NCBI RefSeq assembly: GCF_024666615.1
Contig: NZ_CP088297.1
Span: forward strand, 4,072,501 to 4,136,500
DNA length: 64,000 nt
Source: Aquabacterium sp. J223
Lineage (GTDB): Bacteria; Pseudomonadota; Gammaproteobacteria; Burkholderiales; Burkholderiaceae_C
Reading direction: 5' to 3'
Positions 1 to 8,162 of the stretch are shown here, piece by piece; the stretch's first letter is position 1, and each line of letters opens with the position of its first letter. The notes beneath the pieces were generated by a model. It saw nothing but the letters and a program-made list of their open reading frames with translations, made no database searches and had not been told where the DNA came from. The position numbers were made by a program, and so were the translations under genes.

Positions 1-632
1 TACCGCGAAGAAGGCCTGATGGTGCGCAAGCGCAAGCGCCGGCGCGAGAAGCTGCCGGTGCCCGTGCGGCAGCCTCTGGTGCGCCCAATGCAACCCGCGA
101 CCAGGTGTGCAGCATCGGATTCGTGTTCGACGAGCTGGCCGATGGCCGCCGGGCGACGACACTGACCGTCGTGGACGACTGCAGCAGAGAGGCAGTCCAG
201 ATCGCCGTGGACACGTCGATCCCAGCGCTGTACGTCACACAAGTGCTCGACCAAGTGAAGGCCCGGCGGGGCCTGCCCAAGGTGATCCGCACTGACTAAC
301 AACGGCCCGGAGTCCGCGGGCCAGACGATATGCAGGGCCAGGGCCGCCCGAAACGGCGTCGAGCTGCGCTTCATCAGCCCGGCAAGCCGGTGCAGAACGC
401 CTACATCGAGAGCTTCAACAGCCGCTTCCGCGACGAGTGTCTGTCGCAGCACTGGTTCGCCAGCCTGAGCCACATGCGCAGCGTCATCGAGAACTGGCGC
501 GAGGACTACAACCGCCACCGGCCACAGCACCCTCGGGCACGTGCCGCCGGCCGTGTTCGCCGCGCGGTGCCGCCAGCATGCTGGCGGCACCGCGCCAAAC
601 ACCGCTTTGACGACTACGATGCAGTCCCCTGA
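1..632 (+). pseudogene. IS3-family transposase (OrfB, DDE integrase core), degraded
   Basis: Fragments of an IS3/IS407-type transposase are spread over three reading frames, so no full protein can be made. The first frame carries YREEGLMVRKRKRR up to about base 115. A second block (about 110-296) carries FVFDELADGRR and TLTVVDDCSREA and ends in VIRTD just before an in-frame TAA at 297-299, where the DDE Asp-Asn-Gly-Pro-Glu segment should continue. A third block (about 375-540) carries PVQNAYIESFNSRFRDE with the final catalytic Glu. The element runs off the left edge. A candidate right end is near base 671, where the minus strand reads TGCGCTGCCCCCAGG, similar in style to terminal repeats of this group; that end is only a guess. 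It borders the phthalate genes and may have been involved in their arrival. Confidence 0.85.
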
Positions 633-706
633 GCTCTAAATCGAAGCGCTACGAAACCTGGGGGCAGCGCATCTATGGCCTCGATGCCTTACCGGTGCGT
701 GCTTTG

Positions 707-1924
707 TTATTGATTCGAGCGCAGCGCGACCTGAAACGATAGGCTGACATCCCGGCCTTCGCTTGCAGAGGTCAACAGCGCCAAACATGCCTCAAGCGTC
801 GCACGGCCCCACAGGCCGTCGTGCAGCGGCGGCCGGCCGTGCCGGGCGACGGCAAGCAGCTCGTCCATCACCTCGGCTCGGGGCACGGTGGGTGCGGCGA
901 TCGGCAGGAAGCTGCGACGGTCATCCTCCAGCACCCACAGCCCATCGGCCATCGGCCGGATCACGCCGCGTTCGCAGGAGATCAGCGTGGGTCCGAAGTG
1001 CTGGTGGGCGGTCGCCGCCGCCACACTCGGCATCTTCCACGCCGGGCCCGCATAGGTCGCGGCGGCCTTCAGCCGCGTCTCTTCCTCCGGTGAGCCCAGC
1101 TGCGCGAGTTTGCGCCGCGCCGCACCATGGTCGGCGGGCGACTTGGTCTGACCGAGTTCGCCTTGCCACTGCATCCACTCGTCCGAGTCGAAGTGGCCGT
1201 AGCCGCTGTAGGTGAGGTTGGCGAACGCCCCGTCCTCGAACCACATCAACGCCGAGTAGGCGCCTTCGGTGGGACGCGAGGGATCCCATGCCCCGGACAC
1301 CGACCGCACGCGCGTGGCGCGGCTGCCCGCGAGCAGGCGCACGATGTCCACCTGGTGCGCGGCCTGGCTGAAGACCACGCCGCCGCCCTCGGCGGTGCGC
1401 AGCTCCTCCGGCCGTCGCGGCCGGTAGAGGAAGTCGGTGTAGTTCAGCGCCTGCACCATCCGCACGCGCCCCAGCCGTCCGCTGTCAATCAGCCGGCGCG
1501 TCTCGAGGTAAGGCGTGTCGAAGCTGTGGCAATGCCCCACCACCAGTTGCACGCCGCCCCGGCGGCAGGCCTCGAGCATGCGGTCGCACTCGTCGAGCGT
1601 GATGGCCATCGGCTTCTCGACGAGGATGTGCTTGCCGCGGGCCGCGACCACCTCGGTGTGGGCGACGTGGAACTGGTGCGGGCTAGCGATGTACACCGCC
1701 TCCACCGCCGGATCGTCCGCCAGCGCCTCCACCGTCTCGTGCACCGTGGCGCTGAAGTCGCGGGCGAACTGGTCGCGCGCGACTTGTCGCGGGTCGCAGG
1801 CGGCGACGAGCTGCACCCGCCGATCGGCGAGGAAGGTGGGCAGCATCAGCGAGAAGGCCCGGCCCAGCCCCGCGACGCCCAGTCGCAGCGGACGATCGGG
1901 CATGGCATCGAGTGGCGTCGACAT
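707..1924 (-). CDS. ophB: Phthalate 4,5-cis-dihydrodiol dehydrogenase (Gfo/Idh/MocA family)
   Basis: 405-residue NAD(P)-dependent oxidoreductase. The Rossmann motif GVAGLG is at residues 16-21 and the family EKP signature at 103-105, followed by the [16 protein letters not shown] and [12 protein letters not shown] segments of the C-terminal domain. Within the phthalate set (oxygenase, reductase and decarboxylase nearby) the best match is Pht4/OphB, which oxidises cis-4,5-dihydrodiol phthalate to 4,5-dihydroxyphthalate in the cytoplasm. Last gene of the leftward operon, 2 bp after the nadC-like gene. The start at 1924 (MSTPLD) was chosen because a frame continuing upstream only runs into the frameshifted nadC gene. 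The function rests on family plus context. Confidence 0.85.
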   Translation of the reverse strand: MSTPLDAMPDRPLRLGVAGLGRAFSLMLPTFLADRRVQLVAACDPRQVARDQFARDFSATVHETVEALADDPAVEAVYIASPHQFHVAHTEVVAARGKHILVEKPMAITLDECDRMLEACRRGGVQLVVGHCHSFDTPYLETRRLIDSGRLGRVRMVQALNYTDFLYRPRRPEELRTAEGGGVVFSQAAHQVDIVRLLAGSRATRVRSVSGAWDPSRPTEGAYSALMWFEDGAFANLTYSGYGHFDSDEWMQWQGELGQTKSPADHGAARRKLAQLGSPEEETRLKAAATYAGPAWKMPSVAAATAHQHFGPTLISCERGVIRPMADGLWVLEDDRRSFLPIAAPTVPRAEVMDELLAVARHGRPPLHDGLWGRATLEACLALLTSASEGRDVSLSFQVALRSNQ

Positions 1925-1926
1925 GT

Positions 1927-2788
1927 TCAGCCCTCCAGTCGCATGGACAGGTCCACCGCGCGGACGTCCTTGGTCAGCTTTCCGCTGGAGATGCGGTCCA
2001 CGCCGGTGGCGGCGATCCGCCGCACGCCCGCCAGGTCCACGCCCCCCCGACACCTCCAGCACCGCCCTGCCCTCGGTGATGCGGAAGGCGGCCTCCATCT
2101 GGTCGAGCGTGAAGTCGTCGAGCAGGACGCTCCGGGCACCGGCGGCCAGTGCCTGGCGCAGCTCATCGAGGTCTTCGACTTCGATCTGCGCCTGCACGTC
2201 GGGGTGCAGCCGGCGCGCCGCCGCCAGCGCCTCGGCGATGCCACCGGCGCTGGCGATGTGGTTCTCTTTGATGAGGATGCCGTCCCACAGCGCCATGCGG
2301 TGGTTGGCGCCGCCCCCCATGCGCACCGCGTACTTCTGCGCCTGGCGCAGGCCCGGCACGGTCTTGCGGGTGTCCAGGATCAGGCAGCCACGAGGGTTGG
2401 GCGACGCGCCCGCGATGGCCTCGACGTACTGGCGGGTGATGGTGGCCACGCCCGACAGCAGCTGCAGGAAGTTGAGGGCCGGCCGCTCGGCGCTCAGCAG
2501 CGCCTGCGCGCGCCCCTCAAAGCGGCAGACCACGGTGCCGGCCTCGAAGCGCTCGCCGTCGCGGACGTTCCATTGCACGTGGCCGTCGGGATCGAGGGCG
2601 CGCAGGCAGGCGTCGAACCACGGCTGGCCGGCAAGGACGCCGGCCTCCTTCGCCAGCACATGGCCATGGGCCTTCTTCCGCGCGGGCACCAGCGATGCGG
2701 TGAGGTCGCCGCACCCGATGTCCTCCGCCAGGGCGTCGCGCACATTGCGCTCGAGCGCGCGGTCCAGTGTTTCGTTGGTGTCCGTCAT
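1927..2788 (-). pseudogene. nadC: Quinolinate phosphoribosyltransferase (nadC/ophE), +1 frameshift in a C7 run
   Basis: Reads as carboxylating nicotinate-nucleotide pyrophosphorylase: EDIGCGDLT near residue 22, [11 protein letters not shown] and [20 protein letters not shown] mid-protein. The frame breaks after VLEVSGG at a run of seven C on the plus strand (2042-2048). Removing one base restores [20 protein letters not shown] and a normal end, giving 286 residues, the usual length. As sequenced, the frame runs through into ophB. The enzyme makes nicotinate mononucleotide from quinolinate. In Burkholderia cepacia a phthalate-induced second copy (ophE) is known to offset inhibition of this NAD step by phthalate, and the position between phthalate genes matches that role. 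Start ATG 2788 has GGAG 7 bp upstream. A sequencing error is as likely as a true pseudogene. Confidence 0.85.
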
Positions 2789-2839
2789 ACAAAACTCCAA
2801 AGGTCTTCAGGGGGGCGGCTGTCGAACGTCGCAGGCGGG

Positions 2840-3571
2840 TCAGCGCACGAGCAGGCTCAGCGAGACCAAGGTCAGGAAGGCCAGGATGGCGTGACGGAAG
2901 GTCCGTTCGCTGAATCCACCGCGCAGCCACTGGCCGATGGCCAGGCCGAGTCCGACCGGTACCAGCGCCGCGGTGGACCAGCCGAGGTCCTGCAGGCTGA
3001 CACGGCCCTGCACCGCGAGCGCGGCGTACAGCGGAATGGCCGACGCGAGGTAAATGCCGCTCACGCTCCGCACGAACATCTCGCGTGACAGCCGCAGCGC
3101 CTGCAGGTAGGTGATTACCAGCGGGCCGGTCAGGGCGGACATGCCGCCCATGAGGCCGGAGGCCAGGCCCACGCCGAGGCTCCACCAGCGCTCACGCTCC
3201 GGCGGCACGGTGAGGCGCAGCTGCAGCGACAGCAGCAGCACCGCCAGCAGCACACAGCCGGCCAGCACCATGCGCAGCGTCGCGTCGGGCAGCGTCACCG
3301 TCAACCGGGAGGCGAGCGCGGTGGAGACCACCAGCGGCACCAGCAACGGCCAGAAGCGCCGCAGCGCCGGCGCGGAAAAACCGGTGCTGAACGCCTGCCA
3401 GGCGTTCGACACCAGCACCGGCATCATCACCATCACGATGGCCTGGGCCGCCGGGATGCGCTGCGACATCAACGGCAACGCGACCAGAGGCAGACCGATG
3501 CCCAGCGCGCCCTTCACGCAGGCACCGGCCAGCAGGCACAGCGCCAGGTAGCCCGCGAGGGTCGCGTCCAC
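2840..3571 (-). CDS. TauE/SafE-family anion exporter
   Basis: 243-residue, strongly hydrophobic protein with about eight predicted membrane segments. The GALGIGLPLVALPLMS and LASGLMGGMSALTGPLVITYL repeats are typical of the TauE/SafE (UPF0721) family, which moves organic acids or sulfur anions across the inner membrane. It lies 8 bp after ophC and 51 bp before nadC inside the leftward phthalate operon. Phthalate clusters usually have an MFS or ABC uptake system here, so this protein may move phthalate, an intermediate or sulfite; direction and substrate cannot be read from sequence. The family call is firm, the role is inferred. Confidence 0.85.
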   Translation of the reverse strand: MDATLAGYLALCLLAGACVKGALGIGLPLVALPLMSQRIPAAQAIVMVMMPVLVSNAWQAFSTGFSAPALRRFWPLLVPLVVSTALASRLTVTLPDATLRMVLAGCVLLAVLLLSLQLRLTVPPERERWWSLGVGLASGLMGGMSALTGPLVITYLQALRLSREMFVRSVSGIYLASAIPLYAALAVQGRVSLQDLGWSTAALVPVGLGLAIGQWLRGGFSERTFRHAILAFLTLVSLSLLVR

Positions 3572-3579
3572 GGGCGGCG

Positions 3580-4572
3580 TCAGATGCTGTAGGTCTCGTA
3601 GGTCGCAGGGTGGAACAGCTCTTCGACGGGCACTAGCCGCGAGGACAGGCCCTGCCCATGGTGATGGCGAACGAAGGTCTCCAGCGTCTTGCGGGCGGGA
3701 GCCACGCCATACGACCAGTAGTCCTGCCCCATGGCGTCCCGCGCCGCCTTCAGCTGCTCCTCCACGAACGGCAGCGTGACCTTCGTCGCCGAGGTGTCAG
3801 CGAGCAGTTCGAGTGCGGCCGCCTTGGACTGCGTGAACGCCTTCAGCAGCGCGCCCGGCAGCCAGGGATGACGCTCGGCCAGCTCCTTGCGGATGCCCAC
3901 CACGTGCATGATGGGGAAGACGCCGGTGCGGCGGTAGTAGTCCTTGGCGGTGGCGGTTGGGTCGTCGAACAGCCAGCCGATGTCCGGGTTCGACCGCAGG
4001 ATGGAGGCCGTCGGCGGACGCGGGCCGATAAATCCGTCGATCTCGCCACGGTCCAGCAGCTGCGAGATGGTGGAACCCGCGGGCGCCGGCTCGACCACCA
4101 CCCCCGGCGGCAGCTGCAGCGAGATTTTCTCCGGGCGCCCCGGCGTGTCGATCCCGCCCTGCACCCACCGCATGTCTTCGGGGCGCACCCCGTAGTCGTC
4201 CTGCAGGATGGACCGGGCCCACACGTTGGCGGTGAGCTGGTACTCCGGCAACCCCACCCGCTTGCCCTTGAGGTCTTCCGGACGCTTGATGCGGTCTTTG
4301 CGGACGTAGATCGAGGTGTGCCGGAACGCTCGCGACAGGAAGACCGGGATGGCGACGTAAGGGCACTCGCCGCGGGAGTGCTTCACCAGGTAGCTCGACA
4401 ACGAGATCTCGGCGATGTCGAAGTCCCGGCTGCGCATGGCCCGGAAGAACATCTCCTCAGGGTTGAGCAGCATGAAAACAGGATCGACGCCGTCGATCTG
4501 GACGCGGCCGTCGTGCAGCGCGCGCGTGCGGTCGTAGTCGCCCATGGCGACCGAAAGTTGAAGCTTAGCCAC
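3580..4572 (-). CDS. ophC: 4,5-dihydroxyphthalate decarboxylase
   Basis: 330-residue cytosolic protein with a binding-protein-like fold and no signal peptide. It begins LQLSVAMGDYDRTRALHDG and contains LKGKRVGLPEYQLTANVWAR and HHHGQGLSSRLVP, segments characteristic of Pht5/OphC. The family removes CO2 from 4,5-dihydroxyphthalate to give protocatechuate. It directly follows ophA2 (9 bp), in the order expected for the pathway oxygenase, dehydrogenase, decarboxylase. No protocatechuate ring-cleavage genes are in the window, so the product must be handled elsewhere. The start ATG at 4572 gives the normal family length. Confidence 0.88.
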   Translation of the reverse strand: MAKLQLSVAMGDYDRTRALHDGRVQIDGVDPVFMLLNPEEMFFRAMRSRDFDIAEISLSSYLVKHSRGECPYVAIPVFLSRAFRHTSIYVRKDRIKRPEDLKGKRVGLPEYQLTANVWARSILQDDYGVRPEDMRWVQGGIDTPGRPEKISLQLPPGVVVEPAPAGSTISQLLDRGEIDGFIGPRPPTASILRSNPDIGWLFDDPTATAKDYYRRTGVFPIMHVVGIRKELAERHPWLPGALLKAFTQSKAAALELLADTSATKVTLPFVEEQLKAARDAMGQDYWSYGVAPARKTLETFVRHHHGQGLSSRLVPVEELFHPATYETYSI

Positions 4573-4581
4573 TGCGATCCT

Positions 4582-5898
4582 TCAGGCTTTGACCGAATAC
4601 GACGGCTCCAGCTCGGGCAGGTTGTCGCCCTGCCACACCGGGTGGGCAGTAAACTCCCGCCAGTCGGTGGTCTTCGGCACGATGGCCTGGTAGGCGCAGA
4701 TGGACGACGGGATGCGCATTTCGCCCGTGCCGATGGCGCGACCGGAGCTCTGGAAGTCCTTCACCGCGTCCAGCATCTGGCGGCGGAACTCGACGATCGC
4801 GAGGTCACTGGCGCCCAGCCGCTCGTCGCTGCGGTTGGCGATCGGCCCCATGGTGACCCACATCGCCACGTCCTGGTTCGGAAAGCCGGTGATGCCGGTG
4901 AAGTTGCCGGCCTTCATGGCCTGACGGTCCTGCCAGAACCGGTTGTCCTGGTTGCGCAGCGGGCGGTACTCGGCGTCCACGTCGATGCCCACGGTCTGCC
5001 GCAGGAACTTGCGCCAGGTCTCGGTTTCCGGTGTCTGCGCCGGGTGCCCCCAGGCCAGGAAGTAAAAGGCGGTGTTCGTGTCGTCCATCGGCACGTTCAC
5101 GTTCGCAACGTTGTACAGGTTGTTCGGCGGGATCAGCGCCGTCGCGGGCGCGACGAACACCGTCGAGCGCACGTAGTCGTTGGCGCTGGCGTTGTGGATC
5201 GGGCGGCGCAGCGCTGCGTAGCGGAATCCGTACTGACCCTTCTGCACCTGCAGCCGCGGCGCTTTGTCCGTAGACGGGCGCAGCCACAGGCTCGACGTTG
5301 CCTTGGCGCCATCCACCCGGGCCGGCACCATGTCCGACGAGTGCAGGCTGGAGCTGTGCGCCGAGTCGATGGCGCCCTCGAGGATCTGCGCCCAGTTACA
5401 GGGCAGCAGCACCTTGGCAATGCTCACCCGGGTGTCTTCCGTGGGTGCCCAGGGCGGTGGCACGAACTCCGGCACATCCTCTTTCGGACCCATGTACGCC
5501 CAGACGAAGCCACCCCATTCCTTGACTGGGTAGGCCTTGTGCTTGACCTTCTCCGCCATGCCGCTGGAGGCGGGCTCTGAGGCCATTTCAACGACGTTGC
5601 CTTTAACGTCCATCTTCCAGCCGTGGTAAAGACAGCGCAGACCGCCTTCCTCGTTGCGGCCATAGACGAGCGATGCCCTTCGGTGCGGACAGAACTCGTC
5701 CATCACGCCGACTTGGCCGTCGCTATCCCGGAAGACCACGAGGTTCTCCCCGAAGAGACGGGCCTTCACGGGCGCACCGTCCGGCTCGGACACCTCCTCG
5801 ATTAGGCAGACCGGCTGCCAGTGACGGCGCATGAGCTGTCCCATGGGGGCATCCCCCTCCACACGGCACAGCAGATCGTTCTCTTCAGACGTCAACAT
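4582..5898 (-). CDS. ophA2: Phthalate 4,5-dioxygenase, oxygenase component (Rieske)
   Basis: 438-residue single-component Rieske oxygenase. The Rieske cluster ligands are C70/H72 (FCPHRRAS) and C89/H92 (RCLYHGWK). The mononuclear iron site reads DSAHSSSLH with D178, H181 and H186, the same spacing and numbering known for Burkholderia phthalate dioxygenase. It adds O2 to phthalate to form the 4,5-cis-dihydrodiol, taking electrons from OphA1. First gene of the leftward operon; a TATACT -10-like box (5950-5955, minus strand) lies about 50 bp upstream and overlaps a TTAG-N4-CTAA palindrome, so repression by a MarR/SlyA-type protein is likely. Isophthalate or another benzoate derivative remains possible as substrate. 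Confidence 0.88.
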   Translation of the reverse strand: MLTSEENDLLCRVEGDAPMGQLMRRHWQPVCLIEEVSEPDGAPVKARLFGENLVVFRDSDGQVGVMDEFCPHRRASLVYGRNEEGGLRCLYHGWKMDVKGNVVEMASEPASSGMAEKVKHKAYPVKEWGGFVWAYMGPKEDVPEFVPPPWAPTEDTRVSIAKVLLPCNWAQILEGAIDSAHSSSLHSSDMVPARVDGAKATSSLWLRPSTDKAPRLQVQKGQYGFRYAALRRPIHNASANDYVRSTVFVAPATALIPPNNLYNVANVNVPMDDTNTAFYFLAWGHPAQTPETETWRKFLRQTVGIDVDAEYRPLRNQDNRFWQDRQAMKAGNFTGITGFPNQDVAMWVTMGPIANRSDERLGASDLAIVEFRRQMLDAVKDFQSSGRAIGTGEMRIPSSICAYQAIVPKTTDWREFTAHPVWQGDNLPELEPSYSVKA

Positions 5899-5937
5899 CG
5901 CAACTCTCCTTCCTTGAGCACGGCTTAGCGGCGCTTC

Positions 5938-5951
5938 CTTAGCTCTCTAAG
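5938..5951. promoter_or_regulatory. Perfect palindrome CTTAG-CTCT-CTAAG, candidate MarR/SlyA-type operator (ophA2 side)
   Basis: Five-base arms with a four-base centre; the core TTAG-N4-CTAA matches the shape of the SlyA/MarR consensus (TTAGCAAGCTAA). It overlaps the TATACT box facing ophA2, an ideal place for repression. A second copy lies exactly 100 bp to the right. No MarR-family gene is in the window. Confidence 0.6.
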
Positions 5952-6037
5952 TATAAGGGCGGTTCCTAAAGGTAGAGACAAGGGAAACCCCCTAGATGCC
6001 AGCTCGCACACCGAGCGGGCCGCTGTTATCATTATTT

Positions 6038-6051
6038 GTTAGTCTTCTAAC
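6038..6051. promoter_or_regulatory. Perfect palindrome GTTAG-TCTT-CTAAC, candidate MarR/SlyA-type operator (ophA1-operon side)
   Basis: Second TTAG-N4-CTAA inverted repeat in the divergent phthalate promoter region, between the TATCAT/TTATTT AT-rich stretch (6027-6037) and the binding-protein start at 6107. Together with the copy at 5938-5951 it could allow one regulator to control both divergent operons or bridge the two sites by looping. Confidence 0.6.
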
Positions 6052-6106
6052 CATTTCAGGGTGAACACGCACCATGCCGACGTCCCGCATCCTTGAAGGA
6101 GCCTCG

Positions 6107-7090
6107 ATGACGCGAAACCAACTTTTCAAGCGCGTGGCAGCTGCGGCCATTACCGCCTGCTGTGCTCTGCCGGCAACGACGGCGTGGGGCCAGGCCTATC
6201 CGTCGCGCCAGATCAAATTGGTGGTGCCGTTCTCGCCTGGTGGCCTGCCGGACACGGTGGCCCGCATCCTTTCCACCCGGCTTCAAGAGTCGCTCGGGCA
6301 GCCGGTCATCGTGGAAAACAAGCCGGGTGGAAGTGGGGCCATTGCCGCAGCGACGATCACTCAGTCTCCGGCCGACGGCTACACGTTCCTAGTGACGGAC
6401 GGTTCGAGCCTTGCCATCGCGCCACTGATCAGCAAGAGCATTACGTTCGACACGGAGCGGGACTTCACGCCCGTCTCGCTAATTGGAACCGCCCCGCTAT
6501 TTCTTGCGGTGAACAGCAAGGTCCCTGCGAAGAACCTAGACGAGTTCATCGCCTTGGCAAAGTCAAAGCCGGGGGCCATGAACTATGGCTCAGCCGGCAA
6601 CGGCTCGATCCATCACCTAACCGCCGAGGCGATGAAGCAAGGCCTCGGAATCTTTATCACGCACATTCCGTACCGTGGCAGCGGCACTTCCGTCCCCGCA
6701 ATGGTCGGCGGTGACGTGGAAATGGTGTTCGCGTCGCCACCGTCGCTGATGGGCTTCGTCAAGAACGGCCAGGCGCGCCTTCTGGCGATCAATTCGCCAA
6801 AGCGCTCGCAGCTGGCCCCAGAAGTGCCGGCACTGTCCGAGCGCATCAAGGGGTTCGACTTTGCGTTCAACGTCGCAATGCTGGCCAAGGCCGGCACGCC
6901 GCCGGACGTCGTGCAGCGAGTGAGCACCGAGGTGGCCAAGATCGTTAAGCGACCCGATGTCATAGACCAGCTCGCCGTCGCAGGCGTCGAGGCGGTGGGC
7001 GGCACCCCGGCGCAGCTAGCCCGCGCGTTAAAGGATGAGGCCGGCCGGGTGACCGCTGCGGCCAAGCACGCCAACCTGAGGCCCGACTGA
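6107..7090 (+). CDS. Bug-family (TTT) substrate-binding protein of the phthalate operon
   Basis: 327-residue periplasmic binding protein with an N-terminal signal peptide (cut near TTAWG-QAYPS). Bug hallmarks: VVPFSPGGLPD near residue 40, VENKPGGSG, YGSAGNGS and PYRGSG. The family captures carboxylates for tripartite tricarboxylate transporters. The start ATG at 6107 is preferred over 6074 because GAAGGAG sits 5 bp upstream and it yields a clean signal peptide. First gene of the rightward phthalate operon, 43 bp before ophA1, so phthalate or a relative is the likely ligand. No TctA/TctB permease genes accompany it. Base composition here is visibly less GC-rich than the operons to the right. 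Confidence 0.87.
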   Translation: MTRNQLFKRVAAAAITACCALPATTAWGQAYPSRQIKLVVPFSPGGLPDTVARILSTRLQESLGQPVIVENKPGGSGAIAAATITQSPADGYTFLVTDGSSLAIAPLISKSITFDTERDFTPVSLIGTAPLFLAVNSKVPAKNLDEFIALAKSKPGAMNYGSAGNGSIHHLTAEAMKQGLGIFITHIPYRGSGTSVPAMVGGDVEMVFASPPSLMGFVKNGQARLLAINSPKRSQLAPEVPALSERIKGFDFAFNVAMLAKAGTPPDVVQRVSTEVAKIVKRPDVIDQLAVAGVEAVGGTPAQLARALKDEAGRVTAAAKHANLRPD

Positions 7091-7133
7091 CCCGGCCAGC
7101 CGGACGGCTGTCGGTCAGAATGCGTTACCCAAC

Positions 7134-8102
7134 ATGAACACAGGCAACCACACCGACACGTCGATGCCCTTAACGGTCACCGACGTTCAGGATCTGGCCG
7201 ATGGCATCCGCGGCTTTACGCTGGCGCAGCCGGACGGCACTGCCCTGCCGGCCTTCACCGCCGGTTCGCACGTTAAGGTGCAAACCCCGTCCGGCTCCGT
7301 CCGCAAGTACTCGCTCTGCTCCAACCCCTTCGAGCTCGACACCTACCGCATCGCCGTCAAGCGGGAGGACGGCGGGCAGGGCGGATCCCTCAGCATGCAC
7401 CAGCAGCTGAAGGTCGGCGACACCTTGCCGACCTCAGCGCCGGACAACGCGTTCCCGATGGCCGAGAACGCGAGGTCACACCTGTTCATCGCCGGCGGCA
7501 TCGGCATCACGCCGATGCTGGCCATGATCCAGTCGCTGGAGCATGAGGACCTCGGTGTGCCCTGGAAGCTCATCTACCTGTCGCGGGACGCGGCCTACAC
7601 CGCCTTCGTGCACGACCTCAAGGCGTACGGCCGGCGGGTGACCGTGCACCATGACCACGGCGACCCGGCCAATTCGTTCGACCTGTGGCCTGCGCTGGAA
7701 AAGCCGGCCGTAGGCCAGCACGTCTACTGCTGCGGCCCGCGCCCCCTGATGGAGGCCGTGCGCGATATGACCGGCCACTGGTCGGCGAAGCAGGTGCACT
7801 TTGAAAGCTTTGCCGAGGGGGGCGAGGTCAAGCCGGACGACAAGCCCTTCACCGTTCAGCTGGCGTCCAGCGGCAAGAGCTTTGAAGTGCCGGTGGGCCG
7901 CTCCATCCTCGCGACGCTTCGCGAGCACGGTCTCGACACCCCGTCGTCCTGTGAAAGCGGCACCTGCGGCACCTGCCGTACCCGGCTGCTGGAGGGCGAG
8001 GTCGATCACCGCGACATGGTGCTCATGCCGGAGGAGATGGACACGCAGATCATGATCTGCGTGTCACGAGCCAAGTCCGACAGACTGGTCATCGACCTCT
8101 AG
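7134..8102 (+). CDS. ophA1: Phthalate dioxygenase reductase (FMN, NADH, plant-type [2Fe-2S])
   Basis: 322 residues in the order flavin-binding barrel (RKYSLCSNPFE near residue 60), NADH-binding domain (HLFIAGGIGITPMLAM), then C-terminal ferredoxin with C273, C278, C281 (CESGTCGTC) and C309. This order, with FMN domain first and iron-sulfur domain last, is that of phthalate dioxygenase reductase and related vanillate demethylase reductases. It passes electrons from NADH to the OphA2 Rieske centre. It sits in the rightward operon, across the divergent promoter from ophA2, so the two halves of the oxygenase are made from opposite transcripts. Confidence 0.9.
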   Translation: MNTGNHTDTSMPLTVTDVQDLADGIRGFTLAQPDGTALPAFTAGSHVKVQTPSGSVRKYSLCSNPFELDTYRIAVKREDGGQGGSLSMHQQLKVGDTLPTSAPDNAFPMAENARSHLFIAGGIGITPMLAMIQSLEHEDLGVPWKLIYLSRDAAYTAFVHDLKAYGRRVTVHHDHGDPANSFDLWPALEKPAVGQHVYCCGPRPLMEAVRDMTGHWSAKQVHFESFAEGGEVKPDDKPFTVQLASSGKSFEVPVGRSILATLREHGLDTPSSCESGTCGTCRTRLLEGEVDHRDMVLMPEEMDTQIMICVSRAKSDRLVIDL

Positions 8103-8162
8103 ACCGGCGTGCCGGGACGGCGACCGTTTGCGCGAATGCTTTCAACCAATGATGTCCACCCC

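Noticed and set aside
707-2800. A single 697-residue fused NadC-oxidoreductase protein
   Set aside because: The fusion exists only because of one extra C in the run at 2042-2048; the corrected frame gives two normal-length proteins with their own starts.
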